Below, piece by piece: positions 25,181 through 34,906 of a DNA stretch of 36,572 bases (its first letter is position 1; each line of letters begins with the position of its first letter). The notes below the pieces were generated by a model that was not told the origin of the DNA, made no database searches, and saw only the letters and a program-made list of their open reading frames with translations. The stretch is from Colwellia sp. Lineage in GTDB: Bacteria; Pseudomonadota; Gammaproteobacteria; Enterobacterales; Alteromonadaceae. The translations under genes and the position numbers were made by a program. The DNA lies in assembly GCA_016765685.1 (NCBI GenBank), contig JAESPR010000053.1, positions 1-36,572 on the forward strand. Reading direction: 5' to 3'.

Positions 25181-26515
25181 TTGTCATTATTTAGTCAAGT
25201 TAAAAAAAATAAAACGTCATTTGCTGCTATAAAAAATACCGGTTGGTTAGTCGGTGAAAAAGTACTATCAATGTTGCTTGTTTTATTAGTTAATATTTTT
25301 GTTGCTCGCCATTTAGGCCCTGAATCTTTTGGTTTATTAAATTATCTATTAGCTGTTATCGCACTGTTGATACCGCTAAGTTCGTTAGGACTTAATGCTA
25401 TCGTTACCCGTGAACTGGTTGTTTTAAAACATACTTCGTTGTCAATAATGACAACGGTAACAGCAATACGATTTTTGGGCGGGTTGTTGGCAAGTATCAT
25501 TTTAATCACTTGTTTGTATTTTGGAGTTTTTAGCCGTTTACAAGGAAAGTATTGGGCGATAATTTTACTTTCATTAGCTAATGTATTGGTTGCATTTCAT
25601 GTAATTGATTTTTGGTTTCAAGCTAAAGTTCAATCAAAATATATTGTTAAAGTACGTTTTATTAGTGTTGTGCTTATATCTAGCGTTAAATTAATCCTTG
25701 TTTACTTTAAAGCACCTTTAACTGCATTCATTTGGGCTAGCGCAGTAGAGTCGGTATTATTATCTATAGGATTTATTGCTATATATAAAATTAAGAAGGG
25801 AGACTTTGAATTATTATCATTCGACTTTTCTTATGGCATGAGTTTATTGAAACAGTCAAAGTGGCTTGTTTTATCTGGTGTAGCGTCCATTATTTATTTA
25901 AAAATTGATCAAGTCATGCTATCTGAAATGGTCTCAACAACTGAAACGGGTATTTACTCTGTGGCAAGTCGAATGTCTGAAGTTTGGTATTTTTTCCCTA
26001 CCGCTTTAGTGGCTTCATTTTTTCCTGCGTTAATAAAATTAAAAGAAGAAAGTACCATTAAATACCAGCAAAACTTACAACGTTTATGTGATGTGTTGTT
26101 TTTTGGGGCGCTAATTATTGCTATATTAATTACGCTTATTGCAGACAAGCTTATTATTGTTTTATACGGTGAACAATATACACAAGCTGGAACTATTTTA
26201 GCTTTGCATGTTTGGGCAGGTGTTTTTGTTTTTATGCGTGCTTTACTTAGTAAGTGGTTGTTGGCGGAACATTTACTGATTTTTTCTTTTGTTACTCATG
26301 GCGTAGGCGCAATTATTAATGTTGGTTTGAACTTATGGTTGATACCATTATATCAAGGGAAAGGTGCTGCAATAGCCACTGTTATTTCATATGCATTTGC
26401 TTCCTATTTTGTTTTGTTCTTCCACCGCTCTACTTGGCCAATGGCAAAAATCATGACTAAGTCTTTGTTTTTCCCTAGCCGTTTTCTGCTTGATAAGGTA
26501 AAATTGAATAATTAG
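25181..26515 (+). CDS. wzx: Wzx-type polysaccharide flippase
   Basis: About 444 aa, polytopic, with 12 or more hydrophobic segments. The N-terminal family pattern is NTGWLVGEKVLSMLLVLLVN followed by FVARHLGPESFGLLNY, and IDQVMLSEM lies mid-protein, as in MOP-superfamily O-antigen translocases. It would flip undecaprenyl-diphosphate-linked repeat units across the inner membrane. I prefer TTG 25181 (TAGG six bases upstream, protein starting MSLFSQVKK) to TTG 25160, which has no ribosome site and would add seven residues; either is possible. One flippase and one Wzy-like protein in the window support a Wzx/Wzy-dependent pathway. Confidence 0.92.
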   Translation: MSLFSQVKKNKTSFAAIKNTGWLVGEKVLSMLLVLLVNIFVARHLGPESFGLLNYLLAVIALLIPLSSLGLNAIVTRELVVLKHTSLSIMTTVTAIRFLGGLLASIILITCLYFGVFSRLQGKYWAIILLSLANVLVAFHVIDFWFQAKVQSKYIVKVRFISVVLISSVKLILVYFKAPLTAFIWASAVESVLLSIGFIAIYKIKKGDFELLSFDFSYGMSLLKQSKWLVLSGVASIIYLKIDQVMLSEMVSTTETGIYSVASRMSEVWYFFPTALVASFFPALIKLKEESTIKYQQNLQRLCDVLFFGALIIAILITLIADKLIIVLYGEQYTQAGTILALHVWAGVFVFMRALLSKWLLAEHLLIFSFVTHGVGAIINVGLNLWLIPLYQGKGAAIATVISYAFASYFVLFFHRSTWPMAKIMTKSLFFPSRFLLDKVKLNN

Positions 26516-26533
26516 TTCAGTTCATGAAACTGA

Positions 26534-27661
26534 ATGATTTATAATTTAAGTTGTGCTTCTCTGGTTAGCGCAATATATTTGGCTCTAGTAATGAAATCAA
26601 TGCTTCGAAAACTGTTATCTCCAGCAGTTTTATTATCGTTAAAGAATACACTCAAATCCTTAGATGAACTGATCTTTCCTTACTTTTCCAAAAGTCGTTT
26701 TCTTAGTTCATTTTATTACTGCTTTTTAAGTAATCAGTTTCGTCGTGAGCATCAAGCAGTATTGCAAGGTCGTCTTCAATACCAAAGCTCTTTAAATGAT
26801 ATAAAGGCATCTAGTGTTTTGTTACGTCGAAACACTCACCGATTAGAAAAAGGCTTAATTATGCAGCCTCGTCGCTCTGTATTTGCAGAGGTGTATATAA
26901 ATGAAACGGTTGAATGTTTTGCTAAATGTCTAGCAGGGGCTGAATTTTGTATTGAAGAGCTTAAGTGGGCTCAAGATGTATTAAGCCAGTTTTTTTCTGT
27001 CACTGGTAGCACAGAGGTGCTTGATAAAGCTAGAGAGCGTTTTGATGCATTAACACTGAAATGTTTTGAGAAGAATAAAGCATCATTACCTTATCAGTAC
27101 CAACAAAGAGTAACATCAACAGTAACGCAGCAAGAACTTCACGATTTATTTAAGCAACGTCGCTCTGTACGTTGGTATCAAGAAAAGAATGTTGAAAATT
27201 ATATGCTTGAGCAAGCTATTGATATGGCATCCCAAGCACCAAGTGCTTGTAATCGGCAACCATTCGAATTTTATACAGTTACTGATATGAACAAAGCCGC
27301 TAAAGTATCCTCTTTAGCTATGGGAACTGCTGGTTTTTCAGATAACATACCTGCTGTGATAGTCGTTGTAGGTGACTTATCTGCTTATCCAACAGAGCGT
27401 GACCGTCATATTATTTATATCGATGCATCGCTTGCTTCGATGCAGTTGATGTTGTCTTTAGATACAATGGGCTTAAGTTCTTGCCCTTTAAATTGGCCTG
27501 ATTTAGATGTACCAGAGAGAAAAATGTCCAAATTGTTAAACTTGCCTACATATAAACGCCCGATTATGTTGATTGCTGTTGGCTATGCACAAAGTGATGG
27601 ATTAATTCCATATTCTTCTAAAAAAACATCACAAACTTTAAGAAAAGAAGTGAATCTATGA
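26534..27661 (+). CDS. Nitroreductase-family protein with long N-terminal extension
   Basis: 375 aa. Residues ~210-375 carry the FMN-binding nitroreductase fold: LFKQRRSVRWYQEKNV (the R-R-S-x-R phosphate/FMN motif), ASQAPSACNRQPFEFY, and a C-terminal LSSCPLNWPD...LPTYKRPIMLIAVGYA stretch. The first ~200 residues are extra to the classic family and include RRNTHRLEKGLIMQPRRSVFA, a conserved-looking arginine-rich helix region. The first 20 residues are hydrophobic; an alternative ATG at 26591 would remove them. It overlaps the pyruvyl transferase gene by four bases (ATGA), so the two products probably act together. A redox step on a glycan or its precursor is inferred; the substrate is unknown. 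Confidence 0.8.
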   Translation: MIYNLSCASLVSAIYLALVMKSMLRKLLSPAVLLSLKNTLKSLDELIFPYFSKSRFLSSFYYCFLSNQFRREHQAVLQGRLQYQSSLNDIKASSVLLRRNTHRLEKGLIMQPRRSVFAEVYINETVECFAKCLAGAEFCIEELKWAQDVLSQFFSVTGSTEVLDKARERFDALTLKCFEKNKASLPYQYQQRVTSTVTQQELHDLFKQRRSVRWYQEKNVENYMLEQAIDMASQAPSACNRQPFEFYTVTDMNKAAKVSSLAMGTAGFSDNIPAVIVVVGDLSAYPTERDRHIIYIDASLASMQLMLSLDTMGLSSCPLNWPDLDVPERKMSKLLNLPTYKRPIMLIAVGYAQSDGLIPYSSKKTSQTLRKEVNL

Positions 27662-28806
27662 TTATTGAAATAAAAGGCATTCAGTTTGTAAATAAAGGCG
27701 CAGAGTTGATGTTGCATGCTATTTTGCAGCAATTAGAAAAGCGTTTTCCTGATGCTAAAATTGTTTTGAAAGATAATGTAAATTCACCTTATTTAAAAAG
27801 AATTTCAGTTGGTGCTTATCAAAAATTAGAGTTTAAGAAAAATATTTTTGATTTTGGTGACTTTTTTTACATGCTTCCTAAAAAAATCAGAAACTGGTTA
27901 TTAAAATGGGGAATTATAACTGAAGCCGATATCGATGTGATTTTAGATGCTTCAGGGTTTAGTTATGGTGATCAGTGGAGTCCTGTTATTTTGGCGCAAA
28001 CGGCAAAAGAAGTTCAGCGCATGAAAAAAAAAGGTAAGCACTATATTTTTATGCCGCAAGCATTAGGACCATTTACTAAATCAGCGCAAAAAAAATGGGC
28101 TGATGTTGCTTTTGAGAATGCATCTTTAGTTGTTGCTCGAGAACAACAATCTTTCTCTTATGTTAAATCCTTAATGGGTGATAAAGGTAATGTTATTTGT
28201 TTTCCTGACTTTACTAATTTAGTGGTAGGTATAGTACCTGAGGAATTTAAAGAGCAAAACAAACGCTATTTCACGGTTATCCCTAACTCTAAAATGCTAA
28301 GTGAAAAAAATACTAATACAGCATGGCAAGCTCATTACGTAAATACTTTTGCAATCATAATGAACGAAGCTGAAAAACAAGGTTTAACACCACTATTACT
28401 TAACCATGAAGGTGGAAATGACCAAGTATTATGCGAGCAAATAAATGCTAAGTTATTAAAGCCAGTTGAAATATTGCAAGAAGATGATCCATTAAAAGTG
28501 AAGGGAATTATTGGTGCTAGTGAGGCTATTCTCTGTTCTCGTTATCATGGCTGTGTTAGTGCTTTATCACAGGGGACTCCTTGTTTAGGTACTAGTTGGA
28601 GCCATAAGTATGAGAAATTATTTGAAGAGTACGGTGTTTCAGACTATTTAGTTACCCCTCATGGAGAGTCAATTAAGCTAATAGCACATCTACAGCAGTT
28701 ACTTGATAACAAAAAGTCGGTAACAGATATCTTATTAGTTAATGCTAAAACTTATAAATCACAAAGTCAGCAAATGTGGGATGTTGTGTCCCAAAAACTA
28801 GCATGA
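27658..28806 (+). CDS. Polysaccharide pyruvyl transferase family protein
   Basis: 382 aa, GT-B-like fold of the CsaB/WcaK/ExoV family, which adds ketal-linked pyruvate from phosphoenolpyruvate to sugars. N-terminal NKGAELMLHAILQQLEKRFP is the nucleotide/PEP-side glycine-rich loop. DASGFSYGDQW and FMPQALGPF follow. The C-terminal signature ILCSRYHGCVSALSQGTPCLG has the conserved RxHG and is followed by SWSHKYEKLF. Coupled to the nitroreductase-like gene by ATGA. Predicted to decorate the repeat unit with pyruvate; some family members have other roles. Confidence 0.88.
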   Translation: MIIEIKGIQFVNKGAELMLHAILQQLEKRFPDAKIVLKDNVNSPYLKRISVGAYQKLEFKKNIFDFGDFFYMLPKKIRNWLLKWGIITEADIDVILDASGFSYGDQWSPVILAQTAKEVQRMKKKGKHYIFMPQALGPFTKSAQKKWADVAFENASLVVAREQQSFSYVKSLMGDKGNVICFPDFTNLVVGIVPEEFKEQNKRYFTVIPNSKMLSEKNTNTAWQAHYVNTFAIIMNEAEKQGLTPLLLNHEGGNDQVLCEQINAKLLKPVEILQEDDPLKVKGIIGASEAILCSRYHGCVSALSQGTPCLGTSWSHKYEKLFEEYGVSDYLVTPHGESIKLIAHLQQLLDNKKSVTDILLVNAKTYKSQSQQMWDVVSQKLA

Positions 28807-28816
28807 GCACTATTAT

Positions 28817-29698
28817 ATGAATAGTAATAATAAACATAAGCCGTTGATCACTGTTTATATGCCAACTCATAACCGTCTTGAGCTTTTACAACGAGCTGTA
28901 GTCTCTGTGTTTGCACAAACTATGCAAAATTTTGAGTTGATTATTGTTGATGATGCTTCATCGGATGATACTTTTGATTATTTGCAGAAACTCGCAGAGC
29001 AGGACTCTAGAGTCACTGTGTTACGAAATGAGGTGTCACAGGGGGCCTGTGTAGCACGTAATAGAGCAATAGAGTTAGCTAAAGGCAAATTTGTAACTGG
29101 CCTTGATGATGATGACGAATTTTTGCCACATCGTTTAGATGCCTTGCTTAAGGGATATGATAGTAACTATGCTTTTGTTAATCATGGTTATATTTGGCAT
29201 TATGGTAGACAAACAAAAAAAGTTGGAAATATAGCCAGAATAATCACATTGGATGATCAGCTGAGTATTAATTATGGAACTAACCAAGTTTTTGTAGAAA
29301 CGGAGCGTTTACGTGCTATTGGTGGTTTTGACGCTTCTTTTAAGGCTTGTCAAGATTATGATACATGGACTCGATTACTAATAACCTATGGGGATGCAAA
29401 ATCTTTAGGTGATGCATCTTATATTGTTCATCAAGGCCATGAAGGACATCGTATTACAGCTAAAGAAAATCATGCTAAAGGTTATCAACAGTTTTATGAC
29501 AAACATCAGCATTTAATGACTGAGACCAATAAAATTAATCAACGTTGGTTAGTAATGAGAGCTTTAAGAGAAAAGCCAACTATTAAAGAGTTTTTTATAC
29601 AGATTCAACATGGGTTTTGGTTTGTTAAAACAAGGTATTACTTATCTGTTTTGTTAGTGCCATTAGCAGAAGTAAGGCGTAAATGGCTTAGAGGGTAG
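28817..29698 (+). CDS. GT2-family glycosyltransferase
   Basis: 293 aa GT-A enzyme. The N-terminus is TVYMPTHNRLELLQRAVVSVFAQT; IIVDDASSDDT is the first acidic motif, VTGLDDDDEFLPHRLDAL the DxD metal site, and GGFDASFKACQDYDTWTRLL contains the catalytic-base region. A ~60-residue C-terminal basic/hydrophobic tail could touch the membrane. Start ATG 28817, 10 bases after the pyruvyl transferase stop, without a clear ribosome site. Donor sugar unknown. Confidence 0.9.
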   Translation: MNSNNKHKPLITVYMPTHNRLELLQRAVVSVFAQTMQNFELIIVDDASSDDTFDYLQKLAEQDSRVTVLRNEVSQGACVARNRAIELAKGKFVTGLDDDDEFLPHRLDALLKGYDSNYAFVNHGYIWHYGRQTKKVGNIARIITLDDQLSINYGTNQVFVETERLRAIGGFDASFKACQDYDTWTRLLITYGDAKSLGDASYIVHQGHEGHRITAKENHAKGYQQFYDKHQHLMTETNKINQRWLVMRALREKPTIKEFFIQIQHGFWFVKTRYYLSVLLVPLAEVRRKWLRG

Positions 29699-29767
29699 TA
29701 TAACTCATATTATTTTTACGCTTAATTGGTTCTAACTGTGGAAGTAGATGATTCTACAAAAAATCTT

Positions 29768-31006
29768 ATGTTTTCAATGAAATTTAAACCTGATATAACA
29801 ACGCTTTGTTGGTTGATTATTGTTCCATATGTTTTTATTGATGCAATCTCAGGTTTTTTTGCCCAAGAAATAGGCGTTAATATAAAGTTATCGCTAGTTT
29901 TAAAAATTACCTTGCTCTTCCTCTCCTTATTATGCCTGATAAGATGGAAATCGAAGTACTTATTTTTTGTTTCTTTTATTTCTATTCACATTATAATTTC
30001 TCTCTACTATTCGGTTATGCAAAATGGCCAAGAAGCCTTAGTTAATGAACTCCCTTTTGCGATGAAGATAATAATGACTATCGTTATGTATGTTTTTGCT
30101 AAAGAATATTCAATGCGTGATCCTATTACTTTTATTAAGTATTCTAGAATGAGCCTAAATTTTGGTTTTTGGGTTGTTATTGTTAATGTCTTGTTTGGAT
30201 ACTTTGGTATTGGTTATTACACATACCCTAATAGTGATATAGGCTATAAAGGTTTTTTTGTAGCAGGGAATGAATTAAGTGCGTTATTTATAGTTTTATC
30301 TTGCTTCAAGTTACATGACGTATGGAATTTGAATAATCGAAAACAATATTTATTTTTTTCTTTACTTGTTCTTTTTATTGGCATTTCTATAGGAACAAAA
30401 GCAGGGATTTTATTTAGCGTATTTGCTGTTTTTGCAATACCGTTTTTTAATTTAAGACAAAAGGTACTTTCTTTAAAATCTCTCATTATATTGCTATGTC
30501 TTTGTTTAGTATTAATGTCAGGATTAATACTAATTTATCATTGGATAGAAACATTACCAATTGGACAAAGGATTTTTTATAACTTATCTAAATATGGAGT
30601 CTTAGGGTTGATTTTTTCTGGCCGAGATGAATGGGTATTGCAAGTATTTGAACGTATCTCGGATGCTGATGGTCTTGTTCCCTTGTTTCTTGGTTATGGT
30701 TCAACAGAATTGAAGCTTCTTATTGGTAAAACTAGTTTGGAAGTAGACCCTATAGACATGTTTGTATATTTTGGAGTTATACCGGCAGTTTTAGTTTTTG
30801 TATGGGCGGTAAATATTATCATTTTCAATATTAAAAATTTAAACCGATATTATTTTGCGCCATCGGTTTTAGTTGCTAATGTTGCACTTTTATTATTTGC
30901 TTGCATTGCAGGGCATGTATGGACTTCAGGTATGTTAGGTATAGCGTGGGCATTACTTAATGGTTTAGCTGTATCTAAAAGTGCATTATTACATTTAAAG
31001 AATTAA
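29768..31006 (+). CDS. wzy: Wzy-like O-antigen polymerase
   Basis: About 412 aa, strongly hydrophobic with ten or more membrane segments and one larger loop (~residues 265-320) holding FSGRDEWVLQVFERI and EVDPIDMFVYFGV, the conserved stretch of the O-antigen ligase/polymerase (Wzy_C-like) superfamily. GYKGFFVAGNELSALF is another family hallmark. It would join flipped repeat units in the periplasm; ligase function cannot be excluded by sequence, but its place near wzx favours polymerase. The start is uncertain: ATG 29768 is used, while the frame also opens at TTG 29726 and GTG 29738, none with a good ribosome site. Confidence 0.82.
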   Translation: MFSMKFKPDITTLCWLIIVPYVFIDAISGFFAQEIGVNIKLSLVLKITLLFLSLLCLIRWKSKYLFFVSFISIHIIISLYYSVMQNGQEALVNELPFAMKIIMTIVMYVFAKEYSMRDPITFIKYSRMSLNFGFWVVIVNVLFGYFGIGYYTYPNSDIGYKGFFVAGNELSALFIVLSCFKLHDVWNLNNRKQYLFFSLLVLFIGISIGTKAGILFSVFAVFAIPFFNLRQKVLSLKSLIILLCLCLVLMSGLILIYHWIETLPIGQRIFYNLSKYGVLGLIFSGRDEWVLQVFERISDADGLVPLFLGYGSTELKLLIGKTSLEVDPIDMFVYFGVIPAVLVFVWAVNIIIFNIKNLNRYYFAPSVLVANVALLLFACIAGHVWTSGMLGIAWALLNGLAVSKSALLHLKN

Positions 31007-31029
31007 TGATTTACTAATAGGAATTATAA

Positions 31030-31986
<957 letters not shown>

Positions 31987-32012
31987 ATTATTAGCAAAAA
32001 ATAGAGAAAATT

Positions 32013-32597
32013 ATGACTGATTATTATAAACATGAAAGCGCCATTGTTGATGACGGTGCTGTCATAGGTAGCGATTCTCGTGTATGGCATTTCGCTCACG
32101 TTTGTGCTGGCGCGCAAATAGGCGAAGGCGTTTCGCTAGGGCAAAATGTATTTGTTGGCAATAAAGTCACCATTGGTGATAAATGTAAAATACAAAATAA
32201 CGTTTCAGTTTATGACAATGTTCATTTAGAAGCTGAAGTGTTTTGTGGTCCAAGCATGGTTTTTACTAATGTTTATAATCCTCGCTCTGGTGTAGAACGT
32301 AAAGATGAATACCGTGACACTAAAGTTAAAAAAGGCGTCACTTTAGGTGCTAATTGCACTATTGTTTGTGGTGTGACATTAGGTGAATATTCGTTTATAG
32401 GTGCTGGGGCTGTTATTAATAAAGACGTGAAACCTTATGCGTTAATGGTAGGTGTGCCCGCTAAGCAAATTGGTTGGATGAGTGAATACGGTGAGCAGCT
32501 TGACTTGCCTATAAAAGGCGAAGGTGTTGTCACTTGTTCTCATACGGGTAATAAATACCAGTTGAGCAATGACCAACTAATGAAAGTTTTAGGTTAA
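32013..32597 (+). CDS. wbpD: UDP-GlcNAc3NA N-acetyltransferase (left-handed beta helix)
   Basis: 194 aa. Hexapeptide repeats from ~residue 10 ([30 protein letters not shown]) to ~145, with a loop [20 protein letters not shown] typical of WbpD/WlbB and the cap [22 protein letters not shown]. It acetylates the 3-amino group formed by WbpE, giving UDP-2,3-diacetamido-2,3-dideoxy-glucuronate. The C-terminal ~30 residues ([19 protein letters not shown]) are the short tail seen in relatives. The ATG follows AGAGAAA. Flanked by wbpB and wbpE as expected for this pathway. Confidence 0.93.
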   Translation: MTDYYKHESAIVDDGAVIGSDSRVWHFAHVCAGAQIGEGVSLGQNVFVGNKVTIGDKCKIQNNVSVYDNVHLEAEVFCGPSMVFTNVYNPRSGVERKDEYRDTKVKKGVTLGANCTIVCGVTLGEYSFIGAGAVINKDVKPYALMVGVPAKQIGWMSEYGEQLDLPIKGEGVVTCSHTGNKYQLSNDQLMKVLG

Positions 32598-32619
32598 TAA
32601 GAATTAAGAGTATCAAGCA

Positions 32620-33717
32620 ATGCAATTTATAGATCTTCAAGCACAGTACCAACACTTAAAAAGTAAAATTGATAAGCGTATAGCGGATGTACTTAACCAT
32701 GGTAAATATATCATGGGACCGGAAGTACAAGAGCTAGAACAAAAACTAGCAGATTATGTGGGGGTTAAACACGCTATAACGTGTGCTAATGGCACTGATG
32801 CTCTGTCACTCGCGTTAATGGTGTTTGATATTAAAGTAGGCGATGCTGTTTTTTGCCCCACATTTACATTTTTTGCTACCGCTGAAGTGATATCTTTTGC
32901 TAATGCGACACCTGTATTTGTTGATTCAAACGAGCAAACCTTTAATATTTGCCCTAATGATCTTGAAAAGAAAATTCAAAAAGTAATTAGTGAGGGTAAG
33001 TTAAAACCTAAAGCAATTATTGCCGTTGATTTATTTGGTTTGCCAGCTAACTATGCTGAAATTGAAGCCATAGCCAAAAAATACGGCTTGAAGTTAATTG
33101 AAGATGCCGCGCAAGGTTTTGGTGGTTCAATTACTGATATACAAGGGAATACTAAAAGAGCAGGAAGTTTTGGTGATATCGCCACCACCAGTTTTTTTCC
33201 GGCTAAACCCTTAGGCTGTTATGGAGACGGCGGTGCTATTTTTACTAATAATGATGAATATGCTGAGTTATTGCGTTCATACCGTGTACACGGTAAAGGC
33301 AGTGACAAATATGATAATATTCGCATCGGCATGAACAGCCGTTTAGATACAATTCAAGCGGCCATTTTATTAGAAAAATTGGCTGAATTTCCACAAGAGC
33401 TTATTAATCGCAATATTGCCGCTGCTAATTATGAAGCTGAATTAGCTAATACCTATAAAACACCACAAATACCGACAGGTTATGAAAGCTCTTGGGCACA
33501 ATACACCTTGCTAAGCTGCGATCGTGAACAAGTTATGAGCGACTATAAAGAGCAGGGCATACCAACGGTTATTTATTATGGCACTTGTATGCATCAACAA
33601 ACCGCTTTTGCTGATTTAGGTTATCAAGAGGGTGACTTTCCTGTTGCTGAAAAATTGTGCAAACAAGTGTTCAGTTTGCCAATGCACCCATATATTAACA
33701 ACTTGCAACATATATAG
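32620..33717 (+). CDS. wbpE: UDP-3-keto-GlcNAcA 3-aminotransferase (DegT family)
   Basis: 365 aa PLP aminotransferase adding an amino group at C3 from glutamate. CANGTDALSLALMVF (PLP phosphate site), LIEDAAQGFGGS and SFFPAKPLGCYGDGGAIF with the PLP lysine at 196 are present; HGKGSDKYDNIRIGMNSRLDTIQAAILL is family-typical. The C-terminus stops soon after SLPMHPY (six more residues), about ten residues earlier than in the Pseudomonas enzyme as I remember it. This may trim the last helix but leaves the active site intact. Completes the wbpB-D-E module; the first enzyme (WbpA, UDP-GlcNAc 6-dehydrogenase) is absent from the window. Confidence 0.92.
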   Translation: MQFIDLQAQYQHLKSKIDKRIADVLNHGKYIMGPEVQELEQKLADYVGVKHAITCANGTDALSLALMVFDIKVGDAVFCPTFTFFATAEVISFANATPVFVDSNEQTFNICPNDLEKKIQKVISEGKLKPKAIIAVDLFGLPANYAEIEAIAKKYGLKLIEDAAQGFGGSITDIQGNTKRAGSFGDIATTSFFPAKPLGCYGDGGAIFTNNDEYAELLRSYRVHGKGSDKYDNIRIGMNSRLDTIQAAILLEKLAEFPQELINRNIAAANYEAELANTYKTPQIPTGYESSWAQYTLLSCDREQVMSDYKEQGIPTVIYYGTCMHQQTAFADLGYQEGDFPVAEKLCKQVFSLPMHPYINNLQHI

Positions 33718-33759
33718 TGTTTTTGATTTTAATCTTTTTAATTTTTTGGAAAATAATAA

Positions 33760-34899
33760 TTGAAACCTCAAGATTCAATCCTTGTGTTATTACACGCATA
33801 CTACTTAGACGATACTAGAGTTAAAAGACATTGTGAGCTGTTAGCTCAAAGTGGTAAAAAAGTAACAGTGCTTTGTTTAAATAAGGGAAAAGAAAGGTCA
33901 AAAGAAACGGTTAATAGTGTCATCATTAACAGAGCTCCAATAGCGAGATCTAAGCTGAAAAGTAAGCTGTTTTATTTAATAGAATATTTTTTATTTTTTG
34001 TTTTTTGTTTTTTTAAATCAACAAAATCTTGTTTTGGTGATAAACCAAGTTTAATCATTGTTAATAATATGCCTAATGCTTTGGTGTTTACTGCTATTGT
34101 CCCTAAGATTTTCGGTATTCCTATCTTGCTTGATGTTCATGATTTAATGCCTGAATTAGTTGATATTATATTTAAGAAAAAAGGAAGCCTGCTCAAAAAA
34201 GTTCTTGTTATTGAAGAGAGAATGAGCTTTGTCTTTGCTTCTTATTTAATGACGGTAAGTTTACCGGTAAAAAAACTATTAGAAAAAAGAAGTAAATATG
34301 ATTTCTTTATTGTTCATAATTCACCTTATCATCTCCCCGTGCTAAACAAAGAGGTAAACAATGACCTTAAAGTTGTTTTTCATGGAAATATACACGAAAG
34401 ATATGGTTTACAAAGAGTACTTGAACCGTTAAATATTGTACGTAACACTGTGGCTAATGTTCGTTTGGATATTCATGGCAAGGGGCCTTATGTTGATGAT
34501 TTAACCATACTTATTAAGCCATTAGATTTTGTTCATTTCCATGGATGCTTTTCTCCTGAGGACGTTCCGGCTATTTTGGCGAATGCATCATTAGGTATTG
34601 TTATGAATTATCCTAACCATTCTAATGACTTTGCTTTACCAGTAAAAATGTTAGAGTACATTGCCAATAAGGTGCCTGTTATTTGTCCAAGGTTACCGGT
34701 ACTTCTAGAATACTTTTCTTCAGAAAGTGTCTTTTATTTTAATGATGATGATGATCTTGCTGAGGTTTTATTATTTGCTTTGTCAGAGCCGAAATTACGG
34801 GAGAAAAAAGCAGCAAGTGCTTTTGAAGAATACCAGGAAATAAGTTGGGATAATGAGAAAAATCGATACATTGAGTATATTGATAAGATATTAAAATAA
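33760..34899 (+). CDS. GT4-like GT-B glycosyltransferase
   Basis: 379 aa. N-domain: ILVLLHAYYLDDTRVKRHCELLAQSGKKVTV, then a hydrophobic, membrane-leaning stretch (~residues 67-85, LFYLIEYFLFFVFCFF) and DVHDLMPEL. C-domain: VVFHGNIHERYGLQRVLEPL, FHGCFSPEDVPAILANASLGIV and LPVKMLEYIANKVPVICPR, the donor-site glutamate region. The start is TTG 33760, with TTGGA about 9 bases upstream, and the fold begins directly after it. Seven bases separate its stop from the next GT4 gene, so the two are likely co-translated. Donor unknown. Confidence 0.85.
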   Translation: MKPQDSILVLLHAYYLDDTRVKRHCELLAQSGKKVTVLCLNKGKERSKETVNSVIINRAPIARSKLKSKLFYLIEYFLFFVFCFFKSTKSCFGDKPSLIIVNNMPNALVFTAIVPKIFGIPILLDVHDLMPELVDIIFKKKGSLLKKVLVIEERMSFVFASYLMTVSLPVKKLLEKRSKYDFFIVHNSPYHLPVLNKEVNNDLKVVFHGNIHERYGLQRVLEPLNIVRNTVANVRLDIHGKGPYVDDLTILIKPLDFVHFHGCFSPEDVPAILANASLGIVMNYPNHSNDFALPVKMLEYIANKVPVICPRLPVLLEYFSSESVFYFNDDDDLAEVLLFALSEPKLREKKAASAFEEYQEISWDNEKNRYIEYIDKILK

Positions 34900-34906
34900 G
34901 GTTGTT

